DNA from: Mesorhizobium sp. CU3
GTDB lineage: Bacteria > Pseudomonadota > Alphaproteobacteria > Rhizobiales > Rhizobiaceae
Length of the DNA: 64,000 nucleotides
Direction of reading: 5' to 3'
Assembly (NCBI RefSeq): GCF_006442965.1
Contig: NZ_VFWX01000013.1
Location: 1 to 64,000 of the forward strand
Shown: positions 46,358 through 54,799 of the stretch, piece after piece
How positions within the stretch are numbered: the first letter of the stretch is position 1
How the letters are laid out: each line of letters opens with the position of its first letter
Program-made: the position numbers and the translations under genes
Notes under the pieces: generated by a model
Database searches by the model: none
What the model saw: only the letters and a program-made list of their open reading frames with translations
What the model was told of the DNA's origin: nothing

Positions 46358-47791
46358 ATGTCCCATAATCTGCAGTTCTACATCGACGGCGCCTGGGTCG
46401 ATCCGGTGGCGCCGAACACGCTGGACGTCATCGATCCCTCCAATGAAGACGCTTTCGCGCAGATTTCGCTGGGCTCCAAGGCCGATGTCGACAAGGCCGT
46501 GGCTGCCGCCAAGCGCGCCTTCAACACGTTCGGCTTTACCTCGGTCGAGGAACGCCTCGACATCCTCAACCGCATCATCGAAGTCTACAAGAAGCGCAGC
46601 GGCGACCTTGCGCTTGCCGTCTCGCGCGAGATGGGCGCACCGCGCCAGATGGCGCTCGACAGCCAGGTCGGCGTCGGCCTGGCGCATCTCACGAAGATGG
46701 CCGAGGTGCTGAAGTCATTCCAGTTCCGCCACGTCAAGGGCTCGGCGCTGATCGTCAAGGAGCCGATCGGCGTCGTCGGCCTGATCACGCCGTGGAACTG
46801 GCCGCTCAACCAGATCACCTGCAAGGTCGGCCCGGCACTTGCCGCCGGCTGCACCATGGTGCTGAAGCCGTCCGAGATCGCGCCGCTCGATGCCATCATC
46901 TTCGCCGAGATCATCGACGAGGCAGGCGTGCCTAAGGGCGTGTTCAACCTCGTCAACGGTGACGGCCCGGGCGTCGGTCAGGCACTTTCCAGCCATCCCG
47001 ATATCGACATGATGTCCTTCACCGGTTCGACCCGCGCAGGCATCCTGGTCGCCAAGGCCGCCGCCGATACGGTCAAGCGCGTGCATCAGGAGCTCGGCGG
47101 CAAGTCGGCCAACATCCTGTTCCCCGATGTCGATCTGGAGCGGGCGGTCACCAAGGGCGTCGCCGGCTGCTTCGGCAACAGCGGCCAGTCCTGCAACGCG
47201 CCGACCCGCATGTTCGTGCCGCGCGACCGTCATGACGAGGCCGCCGGCTATGCGAAGCAGGCGGCGGAGAAATTCACAGTCGGCCCGGCCGACGCGCCGG
47301 CCTCGAAGCTCGGCCCGGTGGTCAGCCAGATTCAGTTCGACAAGATCCAGGACCTGATCCAGAGCGGCATCGACGAAGGCGCCACGCTCGTCGCCGGAGG
47401 TCCCGGCCGTCCGGCCGAACTCAATCGCGGCTATTATGTGCGCCCGACCGTGTTTGCCGACGTCACCCACGACATGCGCATCGCCAAGGAGGAGATCTTC
47501 GGCCCGGTGCTGGCGATCATGCCCTATGACAGTGTCGAGCAGGCGGTCGAGCAGGCCAACGACACGGTCTACGGCCTTGCCTCCTACCTCCAGGCAAAGG
47601 ACATCGAGAAGGCGCGCCAGGTGGCGGCTCGCATGCGCTCCGGCAATGTCTACATAAACTATCCGACCTGGGACGCCGGCCTGCCCTTCGGCGGCTACAA
47701 GCAATCCGGCAACGGCCGCGAATATGCCGAATATGGCCTTGAGGATTTCCTCGAGATCAAGGGCATCGCCGGCTACGAGGCGGCTGAATAG
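46358..47791 (+). CDS. NAD(P)-dependent aldehyde dehydrogenase
   Basis: This 477-residue aldehyde dehydrogenase has the catalytic Cys279 in GNSGQSCNAPTRM and general-base Glu245 in HQELGGKSANILF. The TPWNWPLNQITCKVGPALAAGC and PSEIAPLDA blocks fit the cofactor-binding domain, and EEIFGPVLAIMPYDS is the usual late motif. The exact aldehyde is not given by the sequence. ATG 46358 follows GAGGAGGAAATCC, a strong ribosome site. The 211 bp upstream hold no gene. A terminator-like hairpin follows. Confidence 0.93.
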   Translation: MSHNLQFYIDGAWVDPVAPNTLDVIDPSNEDAFAQISLGSKADVDKAVAAAKRAFNTFGFTSVEERLDILNRIIEVYKKRSGDLALAVSREMGAPRQMALDSQVGVGLAHLTKMAEVLKSFQFRHVKGSALIVKEPIGVVGLITPWNWPLNQITCKVGPALAAGCTMVLKPSEIAPLDAIIFAEIIDEAGVPKGVFNLVNGDGPGVGQALSSHPDIDMMSFTGSTRAGILVAKAAADTVKRVHQELGGKSANILFPDVDLERAVTKGVAGCFGNSGQSCNAPTRMFVPRDRHDEAAGYAKQAAEKFTVGPADAPASKLGPVVSQIQFDKIQDLIQSGIDEGATLVAGGPGRPAELNRGYYVRPTVFADVTHDMRIAKEEIFGPVLAIMPYDSVEQAVEQANDTVYGLASYLQAKDIEKARQVAARMRSGNVYINYPTWDAGLPFGGYKQSGNGREYAEYGLEDFLEIKGIAGYEAAE

Positions 47792-47826
47792 CCGGCTGAC
47801 GAAAAAATCAAACATCGAGCCTGCCG

Positions 47827-47864
47827 AGGGCCGCCCTTCGAGAGAGGAGCGGCCTTTGGCTTTT
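47827..47864 (+). terminator. Terminator-like hairpin after the aldehyde dehydrogenase
   Basis: GGCCGC (47829-47834) pairs with GCGGCC (47849-47854), extended by a CC/GG pairing inside with one bulged A and by A-T and G-T pairs outside. TTTGGCTTTT follows. It lies about 35 bp after the stop codon at 47791, which is the expected position. Confidence 0.7.
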
Positions 47865-47960
47865 GCAACACCAGGCAACGTGCCCCCTTGGCTTGTTCTT
47901 GTGCAAGGCGAAGGTGCTGGGCAATTGACGGTCGTGGCGAGGCCCCGGGCCACTATCGGT

Positions 47961-48221
47961 TCAGCGGTGGGGCTGGCGACTGTCGTGGCCGCCGCGGTTT
48001 GCCTCGATTATGCCGACCATGGCGCGCGTGAACTCGACCATGCTGTTTGCCGTCAGGGCTGCGTTGTCCGGACTTTGACCGATATGCTCTGCGGCTCCGC
48101 AGCATGACCGGCGGATGGTGTCGTAATGCGGGTCTCTTTCATCGTCCGGCATCGCCGCCAGATTGAAGGCGCGACGGTGGATCATGCGCAATAACTGGGC
48201 CAGCGCTGTCTCAGCACTCAT
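47961..48221 (-). CDS. Small hypothetical helical protein
   Basis: This 86-residue protein, MSAETALAQLLRMIHRRAFN at its start, appears all-helical and contains a CC pair (RRSCCGAAEHIG). It has no signal peptide or membrane helix. I chose ATG 48221 because GGAG lies 8 bp upstream; an in-frame ATG at 48251 is less likely. The codon use looks genuine, but I do not recognise the family. It faces the aldehyde dehydrogenase and marks the left edge of the gene-poor stretch. Confidence 0.6.
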   Translation of the reverse strand: MSAETALAQLLRMIHRRAFNLAAMPDDERDPHYDTIRRSCCGAAEHIGQSPDNAALTANSMVEFTRAMVGIIEANRGGHDSRQPHR

Positions 48222-48447
48222 GTTTCTTGCTCCGGCCGGACGTCGCGGCATAGCGCCGGATCGTCGATCAGGAACTGGTCTTAACGCGCATAGGCTCTGC
48301 CATGCTTATTAATATATCGTTGATTGCTAATGTAATGTCCGACGACCATAGAGCGCTGAACGTGTCACGAGCAGCGGCGAGACGCTAGACCATTGCCGCA
48401 CAAGCCTCGCGCTCAGCGGCTTCCGGGTCTAGGCGCGCCAGTCCGAC

Positions 48448-48469
48448 CTACTTACAAGGGGGTAAGTAG
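48448..48469. promoter_or_regulatory. Operator-like palindrome without an adjacent gene
   Basis: CTACTTAC (48448-48455) and GTAAGTAG (48462-48469) form a perfect 8-bp inverted repeat around AAGGGG. The ACTTAC-n-GTAAGT pattern resembles operators of HxlR/DUF24-type MarR-like regulators. No such regulator or target gene lies nearby, so it may be a remnant. Function is inferred from symmetry only. Confidence 0.4.
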
Positions 48470-48580
48470 ATGCTTGTGCCTGGCGCCTTAATGGATGCCT
48501 TCCAATTTACGCCGGCAGATACGTAAATCGCCGTTAGCCGGTTCGTGCTGCCCAACACGTAGCTAAGTCCCCACCGGTCA

Positions 48581-48619
48581 GGCCCGACACAGTCTGGCCT
48601 TCCCCGCCAGTGTCGGGCC
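48581..48619. other. Strong hairpin in the gene-poor stretch
   Basis: GGCCCGACAC (48581-48590) pairs with GTGTCGGGCC (48610-48619), and TGGC/GCCA extends the stem inside. No T run follows, so it is not a standard terminator. It may belong to an RNA gene or to a degraded mobile element; nothing more can be said from sequence. Confidence 0.4.
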
Positions 48620-49781
48620 GCCCGGCGTGAAAGGAAGGCGCCCAGTGGAAACCAGGGGAAAGATCGAGTTAAAGCACTATCTGCGCAATTGCTAATCTAA
48701 GATCGCTCTAGCCGACTCAGCCGCATGGGTCGGTTAGGCCCGGCTGTCTCAGCCCAATGCACCCCAACCCCTGGGATTGTCGGGCCGCTTGTCGTGCGGA
48801 ACTCGCCGGGCGAAGACCCCAACAGCCTCAAGCCCGACGAGCCCACTAACCCGATCAATGTACGCAATCGGGACCGGGACCAGCCCGGCACGGACTTGAC
48901 TTGCAAGGCGAATGCCAAGCCCCCTGTCTCGAAATGGGGCAACAGTCCCGCCAGCACGTCTTGACGCGCTTGGGCAGTTACCCGGCCCACTGCATGCGGA
49001 TCACGAACTCGCCTGGCCCCGAGAAAGGCCGGGGCCTTGGCGATGCCAGAGCGAATACGGCTTCGATTGCCCGACAGGCTGCTCGTTCGGAACGCATGGC
49101 GAAGTGTCTCGTGGGCGCGCAGCGGAGTGCTTAATCGGTTTCGGCCACCAGTTCATGATGCTGGCGCAAGACTGGTCTCCCCGCCTGCCTGATTTATCTA
49201 TCCTGGGCTAGCTCCATGGAGCGATTTGGGGGTGATCCGTTTCTGCTATGTTGATCTGTCGCCTGGCGTTTTTGGGGTAGAGACGGGTGGCGTGCACGTC
49301 AGGCCTGGCGTGCGGCTGGGTTACGGAAGTTGTAACGCGTTTTTGACGTTCCGACCCCGGCCGCACCCCTGACGCCCGCACCTGGACCTTCAACTCCGAT
49401 GCCATGTATTCGCTGGCTCGGCCGTCGTTTTGATTGTGCTGCCCATGTCCCACCCGCAAGGCAGCTCAAGGCGGCGGGGACCGACCCCAACGCCACCAGC
49501 CCGGTCCCCGCTGCTTGCCATCGCCGGGGAGGGCGCTTGTGAAAGAAGCCTGACTTGCCAGGGGGTATGGCACCCGGGCCAAACTGAAAGATGCGGCGTC
49601 CTTGGGATGTCAAACACCAGGACGCCGTCGGTATGGGACCTTGGTCCTAAGTATCGCTTCCGCCAGGTGCAGTATAGTCGGCGCTAAGGTCTGACGATCG
49701 CAAATCAACCAAAAAAGTTAGTCCTTCGTTCATAGAACAAGCGCTCCCGTGGATGTCAGGTTGCGCGTCGGGGCGTCGGGC

Positions 49782-51020
49782 ATGGCATCACTCGGTCGAC
49801 TTTTGCGACTTTTCGTTTCCGGTTGTCGGCGAAAGGGCGAGAGCGGTAACGTCGCTACCATCGTCGCGCTCACCCTGCCGGTCGTGGTCGGCGGCGCCGG
49901 GCTCGGCGTCGAGACATCCTATTGGTATTATTCCAGCCTAAAGCTGCAGGCAGCGGCCGACGCGGCCGCCTATGCCGGCGCGCTGGAGAAGGTCGCTGGC
50001 TCCGACACGCCCACCATCACAGCGGCCGCCACGCAGTCGGTCGCCTCCAACGGGCTGTCCGCGGCGACCGTTGTCGTCAACACACCGCCAGCAAGCGGGC
50101 CGAACACCGGCAACAAGGCGGTCGAGGTGATCCTGAAGCAGAACCTCGACCGGATGTTCACCTCGATCTTCGCCACCAATCAGGTGCCGGAGCAGGCGCG
50201 GGCGGTGGCGCTGATCACCGATGCGTCCAAGGCGTGCGTGCTGGCGCTCAATCCGTCGGCCTATCAGGCGGCGCTTTTTTCCGGCAACACCAGCGTCAAG
50301 CTGATCGGCTGCTCAGTCATGTCGGACTCGCTTCAGGCCGACGCCATCAAGCTGCAGGGATCTGCGGCGCTGCAGGCCGACTGCCTCATCGCGGTCGGCG
50401 GTGTGTCGCTCAGCAATCCGGTGACCACCGTCTGCAAGGCCCCGATCACCCAGGCATTACCTGCGTCCGATCCGTTCGCAAGCCTGCCGGCGCCAGCCGC
50501 CTCCAACCCATGCAAGAACGTCAATGGCAACAAAAGCAGCCAGACGCTTCAGCCCGGGACCTATTGCAGCGGCATGGACCTCAAGGGCACCGTCACCCTC
50601 CAGCCAGGCGTCTATGTCGTCCAGGGCAGTTTCAAGGTCAACGCGAACGCCGCCGTCAGCGGCAGCGGCGTGACCATCTTCATGTCGGGCAGCAACACCG
50701 TCAGCATGAATGGCAACGCTACCGTGACACTGAGCGCGCCGACCTCGGGCACCTATTCCGGGGTGCTGTTCTACGGCGACCAGACGGGGACCGCGGCGCA
50801 GAGCACCTTCAACGGCACGGCGAACTCGCTTCTGACCGGCGCCATCTATTTCCCCAGGCAGCAGGTCAACTATCTCGGCAACTTCTCCGGGCAGAGCGGC
50901 TGCACCCAGGTCGTTGCCGACACCATTCAATGGTCCGGCAATTCGACCATCAACCAGGACTGCTCGAGCCTCGGCATGCGCACCATTCCCGCAGCCCAGT
51001 CGGTCGCGGTCGTCGAATAG
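49782..51020 (+). CDS. TadG-like pilus-assembly/surface protein
   Basis: This 412-residue protein begins with a basic segment and then the Tad-type membrane anchor GNVATIVALTLPVVVGGAGLGVETSYW (about residues 22-48), followed by LQAAADAAAYAGAL, the TadG signature. The long C-terminal part is rich in Ser, Gly and Asn, with beta-repeat character and paired cysteines, and is likely extracytoplasmic. A GTG at 49749 is an alternative start. Two TadE-like genes follow at once. The rest of a Tad/Cpa pilus system is not in the window. Confidence 0.8.
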   Translation: MASLGRLLRLFVSGCRRKGESGNVATIVALTLPVVVGGAGLGVETSYWYYSSLKLQAAADAAAYAGALEKVAGSDTPTITAAATQSVASNGLSAATVVVNTPPASGPNTGNKAVEVILKQNLDRMFTSIFATNQVPEQARAVALITDASKACVLALNPSAYQAALFSGNTSVKLIGCSVMSDSLQADAIKLQGSAALQADCLIAVGGVSLSNPVTTVCKAPITQALPASDPFASLPAPAASNPCKNVNGNKSSQTLQPGTYCSGMDLKGTVTLQPGVYVVQGSFKVNANAAVSGSGVTIFMSGSNTVSMNGNATVTLSAPTSGTYSGVLFYGDQTGTAAQSTFNGTANSLLTGAIYFPRQQVNYLGNFSGQSGCTQVVADTIQWSGNSTINQDCSSLGMRTIPAAQSVAVVE

Positions 51021-51024
51021 CAGC

Positions 51025-51465
51025 ATGCGATCGGCTGCGATCCGCTTCCGCAAAAGCCGCAACGGCACCGCCGCGGTGGAGTTCGCGCTCGTGCTGCCGG
51101 TGCTGACCGTCGCGCTTTTGAGCACTGCGGACGGCTGGTCCTACGTCACCGCCTCGCTGGCGATGCGGGCCGGCGTCAAGACGGCGGCGAACCTGGTGAT
51201 GGCCGGCGCCACGAATGACAGCTCCACCCAGGCCGTGGCGCTCGCAAGCTGGGAGAACAAGCCCGACGATGCCACGGTCAGCCTGAACCGCAAATATATG
51301 TGCGGGACGACCGAGGTCACTTCGACGACACTGTGCAGTGGCCCGAAGATGCCCACCATCTATGTCCAGATCCAGGCCTCGGGCACCTGGGTTCCCCCTT
51401 TCACCTTCGGTGTCTTCCCCGGCAACAGCGCCATCGCGCATCTGCAGGTGGTCCGTGTCCGCTGA
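51025..51465 (+). CDS. TadE-like pseudopilin, first copy
   Basis: This 146-residue protein has a basic N-terminus (RFRKSRNG) and then TAAVEFALVLPVLTVALLS, the TadE/TadF-type pseudopilin segment with the Glu at position 5 of the hydrophobic stretch. It is processed in known Tad systems by a prepilin peptidase. The remainder has two cysteines and a beta-rich tail. It lies 4 bp after the TadG-like stop and overlaps the next gene by 11 bp, so the three form one operon. Confidence 0.8.
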   Translation: MRSAAIRFRKSRNGTAAVEFALVLPVLTVALLSTADGWSYVTASLAMRAGVKTAANLVMAGATNDSSTQAVALASWENKPDDATVSLNRKYMCGTTEVTSTTLCSGPKMPTIYVQIQASGTWVPPFTFGVFPGNSAIAHLQVVRVR

Positions 51466-51868
51466 TCGATCCAGGACAAGAGAATTTGCGGCCGATGCCC
51501 AGGGCGGCGCGGCCATCGAATTTGCGTTGATCGTGCCTTTCTTGATCATGCTTCTGTTCGGCATCTTCGCCTTCGGCTGGTCGATGCATTCGGCCTCCAC
51601 GGTGCGCTACACGCTGGAGGCGTCCGCCCGTTCGCTGCAACTCAACAACACGCTTACCCAGGCCGACATCCAGTCGATCGCGACGCAGAAGCTGCAGACG
51701 CTCGGCTTTCAGAACGTTAACGTCGCAATCGCCACCGATCCGCCGAGCGGCGGCTTCAAGATGGCCCATATCACGGCCAGTTACGCCTTCATTATCGCAT
51801 TCCCCTATTTCGCTTCCTTTCCGATTAACTATTCGACCACGGTGACCGTGCCGCTGATCAGCGGCTGA
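51455..51868 (+). CDS. TadE-like pseudopilin, second copy
   Basis: This 137-residue protein has the TadE segment GGAAIEFALIVPFLIMLLFG (about residues 17-36) followed by ASTVRYTLEASARSLQLNN, typical of TadE. GTG 51455 follows AGGTGG and overlaps the preceding gene by 11 bp. It is a diverged paralogue of the copy before it. In full systems TadE and TadF are minor pilins needed for adhesion; here the pilus ATPase, secretin and Flp genes are absent from the window. Confidence 0.8.
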   Translation: MSADRSRTREFAADAQGGAAIEFALIVPFLIMLLFGIFAFGWSMHSASTVRYTLEASARSLQLNNTLTQADIQSIATQKLQTLGFQNVNVAIATDPPSGGFKMAHITASYAFIIAFPYFASFPINYSTTVTVPLISG

Positions 51869-52250
51869 TTGCAGTCGGCGAACGCTGCAAGGCCACTTTT
51901 CCGACCTGGGTCGCAAACAAAAAATCCCATGGAATCAGCGAGTTGAAAACAAGGTGTGCGCTTTGGCGCCGGCCCATGGGCTGCGACATTGCCGAGCCTC
52001 TTGGGCCTATGGTCCAAGGGGGCGTCAGCCTTCATTGTTCCATAGGGCCGATACGTGTTTGGGGTTCAATTTTTATGCATATAATTCAATTGCTTACCTT
52101 GCGCCAAGCATTGACTTGCGGCTCTGGTTGGCCGCGTCCCGGCCCAGCACACCGGCATTTGTCTAAAAGTCGCTGCAAGCAATTAGGGATTTCCCATATG
52201 ACACGGCCTAGCAGTCGGGTGGTGGTGGCGCTTTAGATCGGAGATTAAGG
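51869..52250 (+). promoter_or_regulatory. Intergenic region with a possible promoter
   Basis: No gene is supported in these 382 bp. A perfect TATAAT at 52080-52085 lies in an AT-rich patch about 165 bp upstream of the Gly-rich protein gene, but a convincing -35 is not visible. A small hairpin (CTTGG/CCAAG, near 51999-52018) lies farther left. The ribosome site of the next gene is GGAGATTAAGG. Confidence 0.3.
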
Positions 52251-53012
52251 ATGAAGATCCGACAGACACTCATAGCATCGCTTGCCGTTCTCGCGCTGGC
52301 GGCTGCCCCTTCGTTTGCGGGAGCCGGCGGTAATGGCGGAGGCCACGGCAACGGCGGAGGCCACGGCAATGGCGGTGGCAATGGCAATGGCAACGCTGGA
52401 GGCAACAGCAATGCCGGCGGCAACGGCAAGGCCTCTCATGGCAAAGCTTCGGCGCCGGGCCAACTGTCAAAGTCGCAGGATGATACCAACGACGACTCCG
52501 CGGACGACACCGTCACGGCGTCGACGCAAAAGACCAACATTCATTCCAAGCTCGGCCGGCTGAATTCGCTGCAGCGCAACATCAACGCCTACATGAACTC
52601 GAAGAGCAAGAAGTTTGCCGGCATCCAGGCCTATGTGACGGCGGCGGCCGCGGCCAAGAACGCGCAGGCCGCGGTTGACGCCGCAAACGCCAAACTGGCC
52701 GATGACCAGACGCAGTTGACCTCGCTGAACGACCAGATGGCCGCGCTGACGGCGGATCCGCTGCACACGCAAGCGCAGGTCGACGCCTTGCAGGCGCAGA
52801 TCGACGCCCAGAATGCCGCGATAACCGCCGACACCGCTGCGCTCGCCGATGCCCAGACCGCGGCCGCCAACACGCCGGCCCCGGACGATGCGTCGCTGGA
52901 TGCGGCGCTTACCAGCATGGCCAACAAGCCGGTCGACGCCGACGTCACCTCTTGGGCCAAGGGCGTGCTGGCCGATAAGATCGACCAGCAAGCCGCCGCG
53001 AGCGCTCCGTAA
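52251..53012 (+). CDS. Secreted Gly/Asn-rich protein with a helical C-terminal domain
   Basis: This 253-residue protein has a Sec signal peptide (MKIRQTLIASLAVLALAAAP, cleavage near SFA-GA). A Gly/Asn/His-rich stretch follows (about 24-62: GGGHGNGGGHGNGGG and similar), encoded by imperfect 18-bp and 6-bp tandem repeats. An acidic linker (DDTNDDSADD) leads to an Ala/Gln/Asp-rich coiled-coil region (about 105-215). It is likely periplasmic or surface-exposed; I do not recognise a characterised family. A strong terminator follows. Confidence 0.8.
   Translation: MKIRQTLIASLAVLALAAAPSFAGAGGNGGGHGNGGGHGNGGGNGNGNAGGNSNAGGNGKASHGKASAPGQLSKSQDDTNDDSADDTVTASTQKTNIHSKLGRLNSLQRNINAYMNSKSKKFAGIQAYVTAAAAAKNAQAAVDAANAKLADDQTQLTSLNDQMAALTADPLHTQAQVDALQAQIDAQNAAITADTAALADAQTAAANTPAPDDASLDAALTSMANKPVDADVTSWAKGVLADKIDQQAAASAP
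52325..52430. repeat. In-gene tandem repeats coding Gly/Asn
   Basis: Units such as AATGGCGGAGGCCACGGC recur two to three times at 18-bp spacing, followed by GGCAATGGCAATGGC hexamer-like repeats. They encode the Gly-Asn-rich tract of the secreted protein. Such repeats expand and contract by slippage in steps of three codons or more without breaking the frame. Confidence 0.75.
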
Positions 53013-53525
53013 GCGATAAGCGGGGAAGTGAGTCGTTCTACTGGTGAGTGGTCGATCCCTCAGGGGTGTAGCCGCTGCCGATCGCAAGCCCGTTGCCATC
53101 TCCTGGATGGCGGCGGGCTTTTGCTTCTGCGAAGCCTCGCCGGATGCTCGCGATTCTTTGCGACCGCCTCCGCTTGGGTCTTGGCGACGTGTGCGGCTCC
53201 CTGGCGCACAATGACATCGCCAAGTTAAGCAGAAATTTGGACAATCCACGAATTGGCTTGCTTTAGATGCACTCCCGTTTGCTGGAGAGATCAACTCATC
53301 CGTTCGCTTGTCGATCAATCTTCGTGATCTGTTGCGGAGATGGAAAGGTGGCAAATGTCGATTGAAGTCAAAGGCAAGTGCTGACTCGTTAAGCGCGGAA
53401 ACTGTGTATCCTGTCTCCAGGGCTTATAAGCATCGCCTAATGGAGGCTTGACGTCTCCTCGAGGCCGTGGTTCTTTGCGATGCCAGCAACGGCTAACAAC
53501 AACAATAAGGAGGGAAACAACCCCC
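53013..53525. other. Intergenic region containing a terminator; no gene seen
   Basis: These 513 bp separate the Gly-rich protein from the broken HNH gene. Apart from the terminator at 53086-53124 there is no supported feature. The right end carries AAGGAGGG (53508-53515), the ribosome site of the HNH gene. GC content drops toward the right. Confidence 0.5.
53086..53124 (+). terminator. Intrinsic terminator after the Gly-rich protein gene
   Basis: AAGCCCG (53086-53092) pairs with CGGGCTT, and GCCATC pairs with GATGGC inside, around a short TCCT loop; TTTTGCTT follows. It lies about 75 bp after the stop codon at 53012. It is a convincing rho-independent terminator. Confidence 0.85.
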
Positions 53526-53949
53526 ATGACGTTCAAACCAGCTAAGCGCCGAGACGAACTGGTCAAACAGCAGGGTGGCCTTTGCTACTGGTGCCACAAA
53601 CCTTTCACTGCGACCGGACCTAAGCGAGCTACGTTAGAGCACCTGAAAGATGCGCGGCGGCACGAACGCGCGTACTAATCTTGCCGCGGCTCATCTCCAC
53701 TGCAATCAGCATCGCGGTCATCAAATGAACTTAGCCAAGATGCGCAAAGACAAAGCCAAGGGAGGGGGTATCATCATCGCCGCACAGCAAGAGACTTTCA
53801 CCGATAAGGAAGTCGAGGATTATCTGCGGCGTAAGCGCTCAGGCTTCATTGAAGAGCCCCAGAAACTCGATTGCATCCACTGTGGAAATTCATATCCTGC
53901 CCATGAGGGAGCCGGCGGCCTCTGCGATTACTGCTTGCACAGGGATTAG
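53526..53949 (+). pseudogene. HNH endonuclease broken by a frameshift
   Basis: The first frame (from ATG 53526) reads MTFKPAKRRDELVKQQGG, then CYWCHKPF and ATLEHLKDARR before going out of frame and stopping at 53678. A second frame picks up the domain as GGTNARTNLAAAHLHCNQHRGH and ends at 53949 with a zinc-ribbon-like pair (CIHCGNSYPAHE, CDYC). Joined, they form one HNH nuclease with His and Asn/His ligands in the expected order. The slip lies within about 53650-53675 and is a single base. A good ribosome site remains, so decay is recent or it is a sequencing error. Confidence 0.7.
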
Positions 53950-54176
53950 TGCGATCTAAATCAGGCCGCTCCAGCGCTGCCGGTCTTTTCCGGTATCTCG
54001 TTTCAAGTGCCCGGATCTGTTTTGGAATGCATTTAATAACAAGATGTTAGCTCAGTGTGTTAAGCCCCGCTCACCTGAAACAGAATGCGTCCGAGGGGTT
54101 TGAGTGTTCACATAGCTTTAGAATACTCTAACGTGCCGGGATGTAATTGCTCCGCTGCTCCGTATAAGGGACATGA
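53950..54176. other. Short non-coding stretch
   Basis: This stretch of about 230 bp follows the broken HNH gene. It is AT-richer than average, and no gene, hairpin terminator or promoter could be supported in it. Confidence 0.45.
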
Positions 54177-54413
54177 CAATTTCCCCGAACTCCTAGGGCC
54201 CCAAATGGGCCAACCGGAACTCCGCTGGAAACGGTAGAGCGCCAGGTGCGCGAAGGTCAGGAACTGATTGCGCGCCAAGAAGCGCTTGTCAGGAGCCTCA
54301 AGGAACAAGGTCAGCGCCTGATGATCTACAATGCGGTTGTGTTCCTGCAATCTCTGCGAGCCGAGCAGCGGGAACGTGTCGCTACCCTGAAACGTCTGAG
54401 AACTCGTGAATAG
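54177..54413 (+). pseudogene. Truncated small helical protein
   Basis: The open frame encodes VERQVREGQELIARQEALVR and then SLKEQGQRLMIYNAVVFLQS with a basic end. This matches a family of short helical proteins common in Rhizobiales (pattern V-x-x-G-x-x-x-I-A-R-Q-x-x-L-V). The frame is open from 54177, but no ATG precedes the conserved part; GTG 54246 would cut into it and has no ribosome site. It is probably a remnant that lost its start. A homologue lies on the other strand at 54554-54799. Confidence 0.5.
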
Positions 54414-54424
54414 CGGAGGCAAGC

Positions 54425-54553
54425 ATGGAAGATTATGGCAACCAAAAAGGTCCCAGGCCGGAGGATGTTCGCCACGCGTTGAAGGGCTGGGCATTTTTCA
54501 TCGCTGGGACGTTGGCCTTCTTCGGCGCGGCCTACGCTTACATCGAGATGTGA
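54425..54553 (+). CDS. 42-residue single-helix membrane protein
   Basis: This very short gene encodes MEDYGNQKGPRPEDVRHALK followed by GWAFFIAGTLAFFGAAYAYI and a short polar end: one membrane helix with a polar N-terminus. ATG 54425 follows GCGGAGGCAAGC, a strong ribosome site, which makes real translation plausible. The gene starts 11 bp after the truncated helical frame. I do not recognise a named family. Confidence 0.6.
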   Translation: MEDYGNQKGPRPEDVRHALKGWAFFIAGTLAFFGAAYAYIEM

Positions 54554-54799
54554 TCAGCTTGTGGCTTGATCCGGCGCTCGGCCCGCTATGAACTCATCCG
54601 CGAGCAGCCTGGCGAGGTGGTCGCGGCTGAGCCTCAACGATTCTTGTAAGACCCACAGGAAATTGCGCGGGCGTTCTATCGGCAATCCATCTTGTTCCGT
54701 TTGAACAATGATGGCCAATTGCCTCCCGATCCGCTCCTCAATGTCGCGGATGTGCTGCTCGACTCTCTCGATGTCTTCCTGAAGCCCCATGCGGACCAT
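54554..54799 (-). CDS. Small helical hypothetical protein
   Basis: This 81-residue protein (MVRMGLQEDIERVEQHIRDI, then EERIGRQLAIIVQTEQDGLP and LQESLRLSRDHLARLLADE) has the pattern of the small coiled helical proteins common in Rhizobiales: two helices joined by a Gly/Pro turn. It is a distant homologue of the truncated frame at 54177-54413. No clear ribosome site is visible, and the start may be the second ATG four codons in. It is convergent with the 42-residue gene. Confidence 0.6.
   Translation of the reverse strand: MVRMGLQEDIERVEQHIRDIEERIGRQLAIIVQTEQDGLPIERPRNFLWVLQESLRLSRDHLARLLADEFIAGRAPDQATS

Larger units (their letters stand above)
48222..49781. other. Gene-poor stretch of about 1.5 kb
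   Basis: No coding sequence here can be supported: the open frames are short, overlap on both strands and lack ribosome sites. Visible structures are an operator-like palindrome at 48448-48469, a strong hairpin at 48581-48619, a GC-rich hairpin near 49010-49041 (GGCCCCG/CGGGGCC), and an inverted repeat near 49592-49629 (CGGCGTCCT/AGGACGCCG). The stretch looks like decayed mobile or island DNA. The right end must contain the promoter of the Tad-like genes, not identified. Confidence 0.55.

Noticed and set aside
48697..48990. Overlapping open frames on both strands in the 48.7-49.7 kb stretch
   Set aside because: They lack ribosome sites, mirror each other, and show proline/arginine-rich nonsense composition; no homologous family is recognised.
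52325..52430. Short regular repeats that could suggest a CRISPR array
   Set aside because: The units are contiguous and coding (Gly/Asn), with no spacers, so this is an in-gene tandem repeat.
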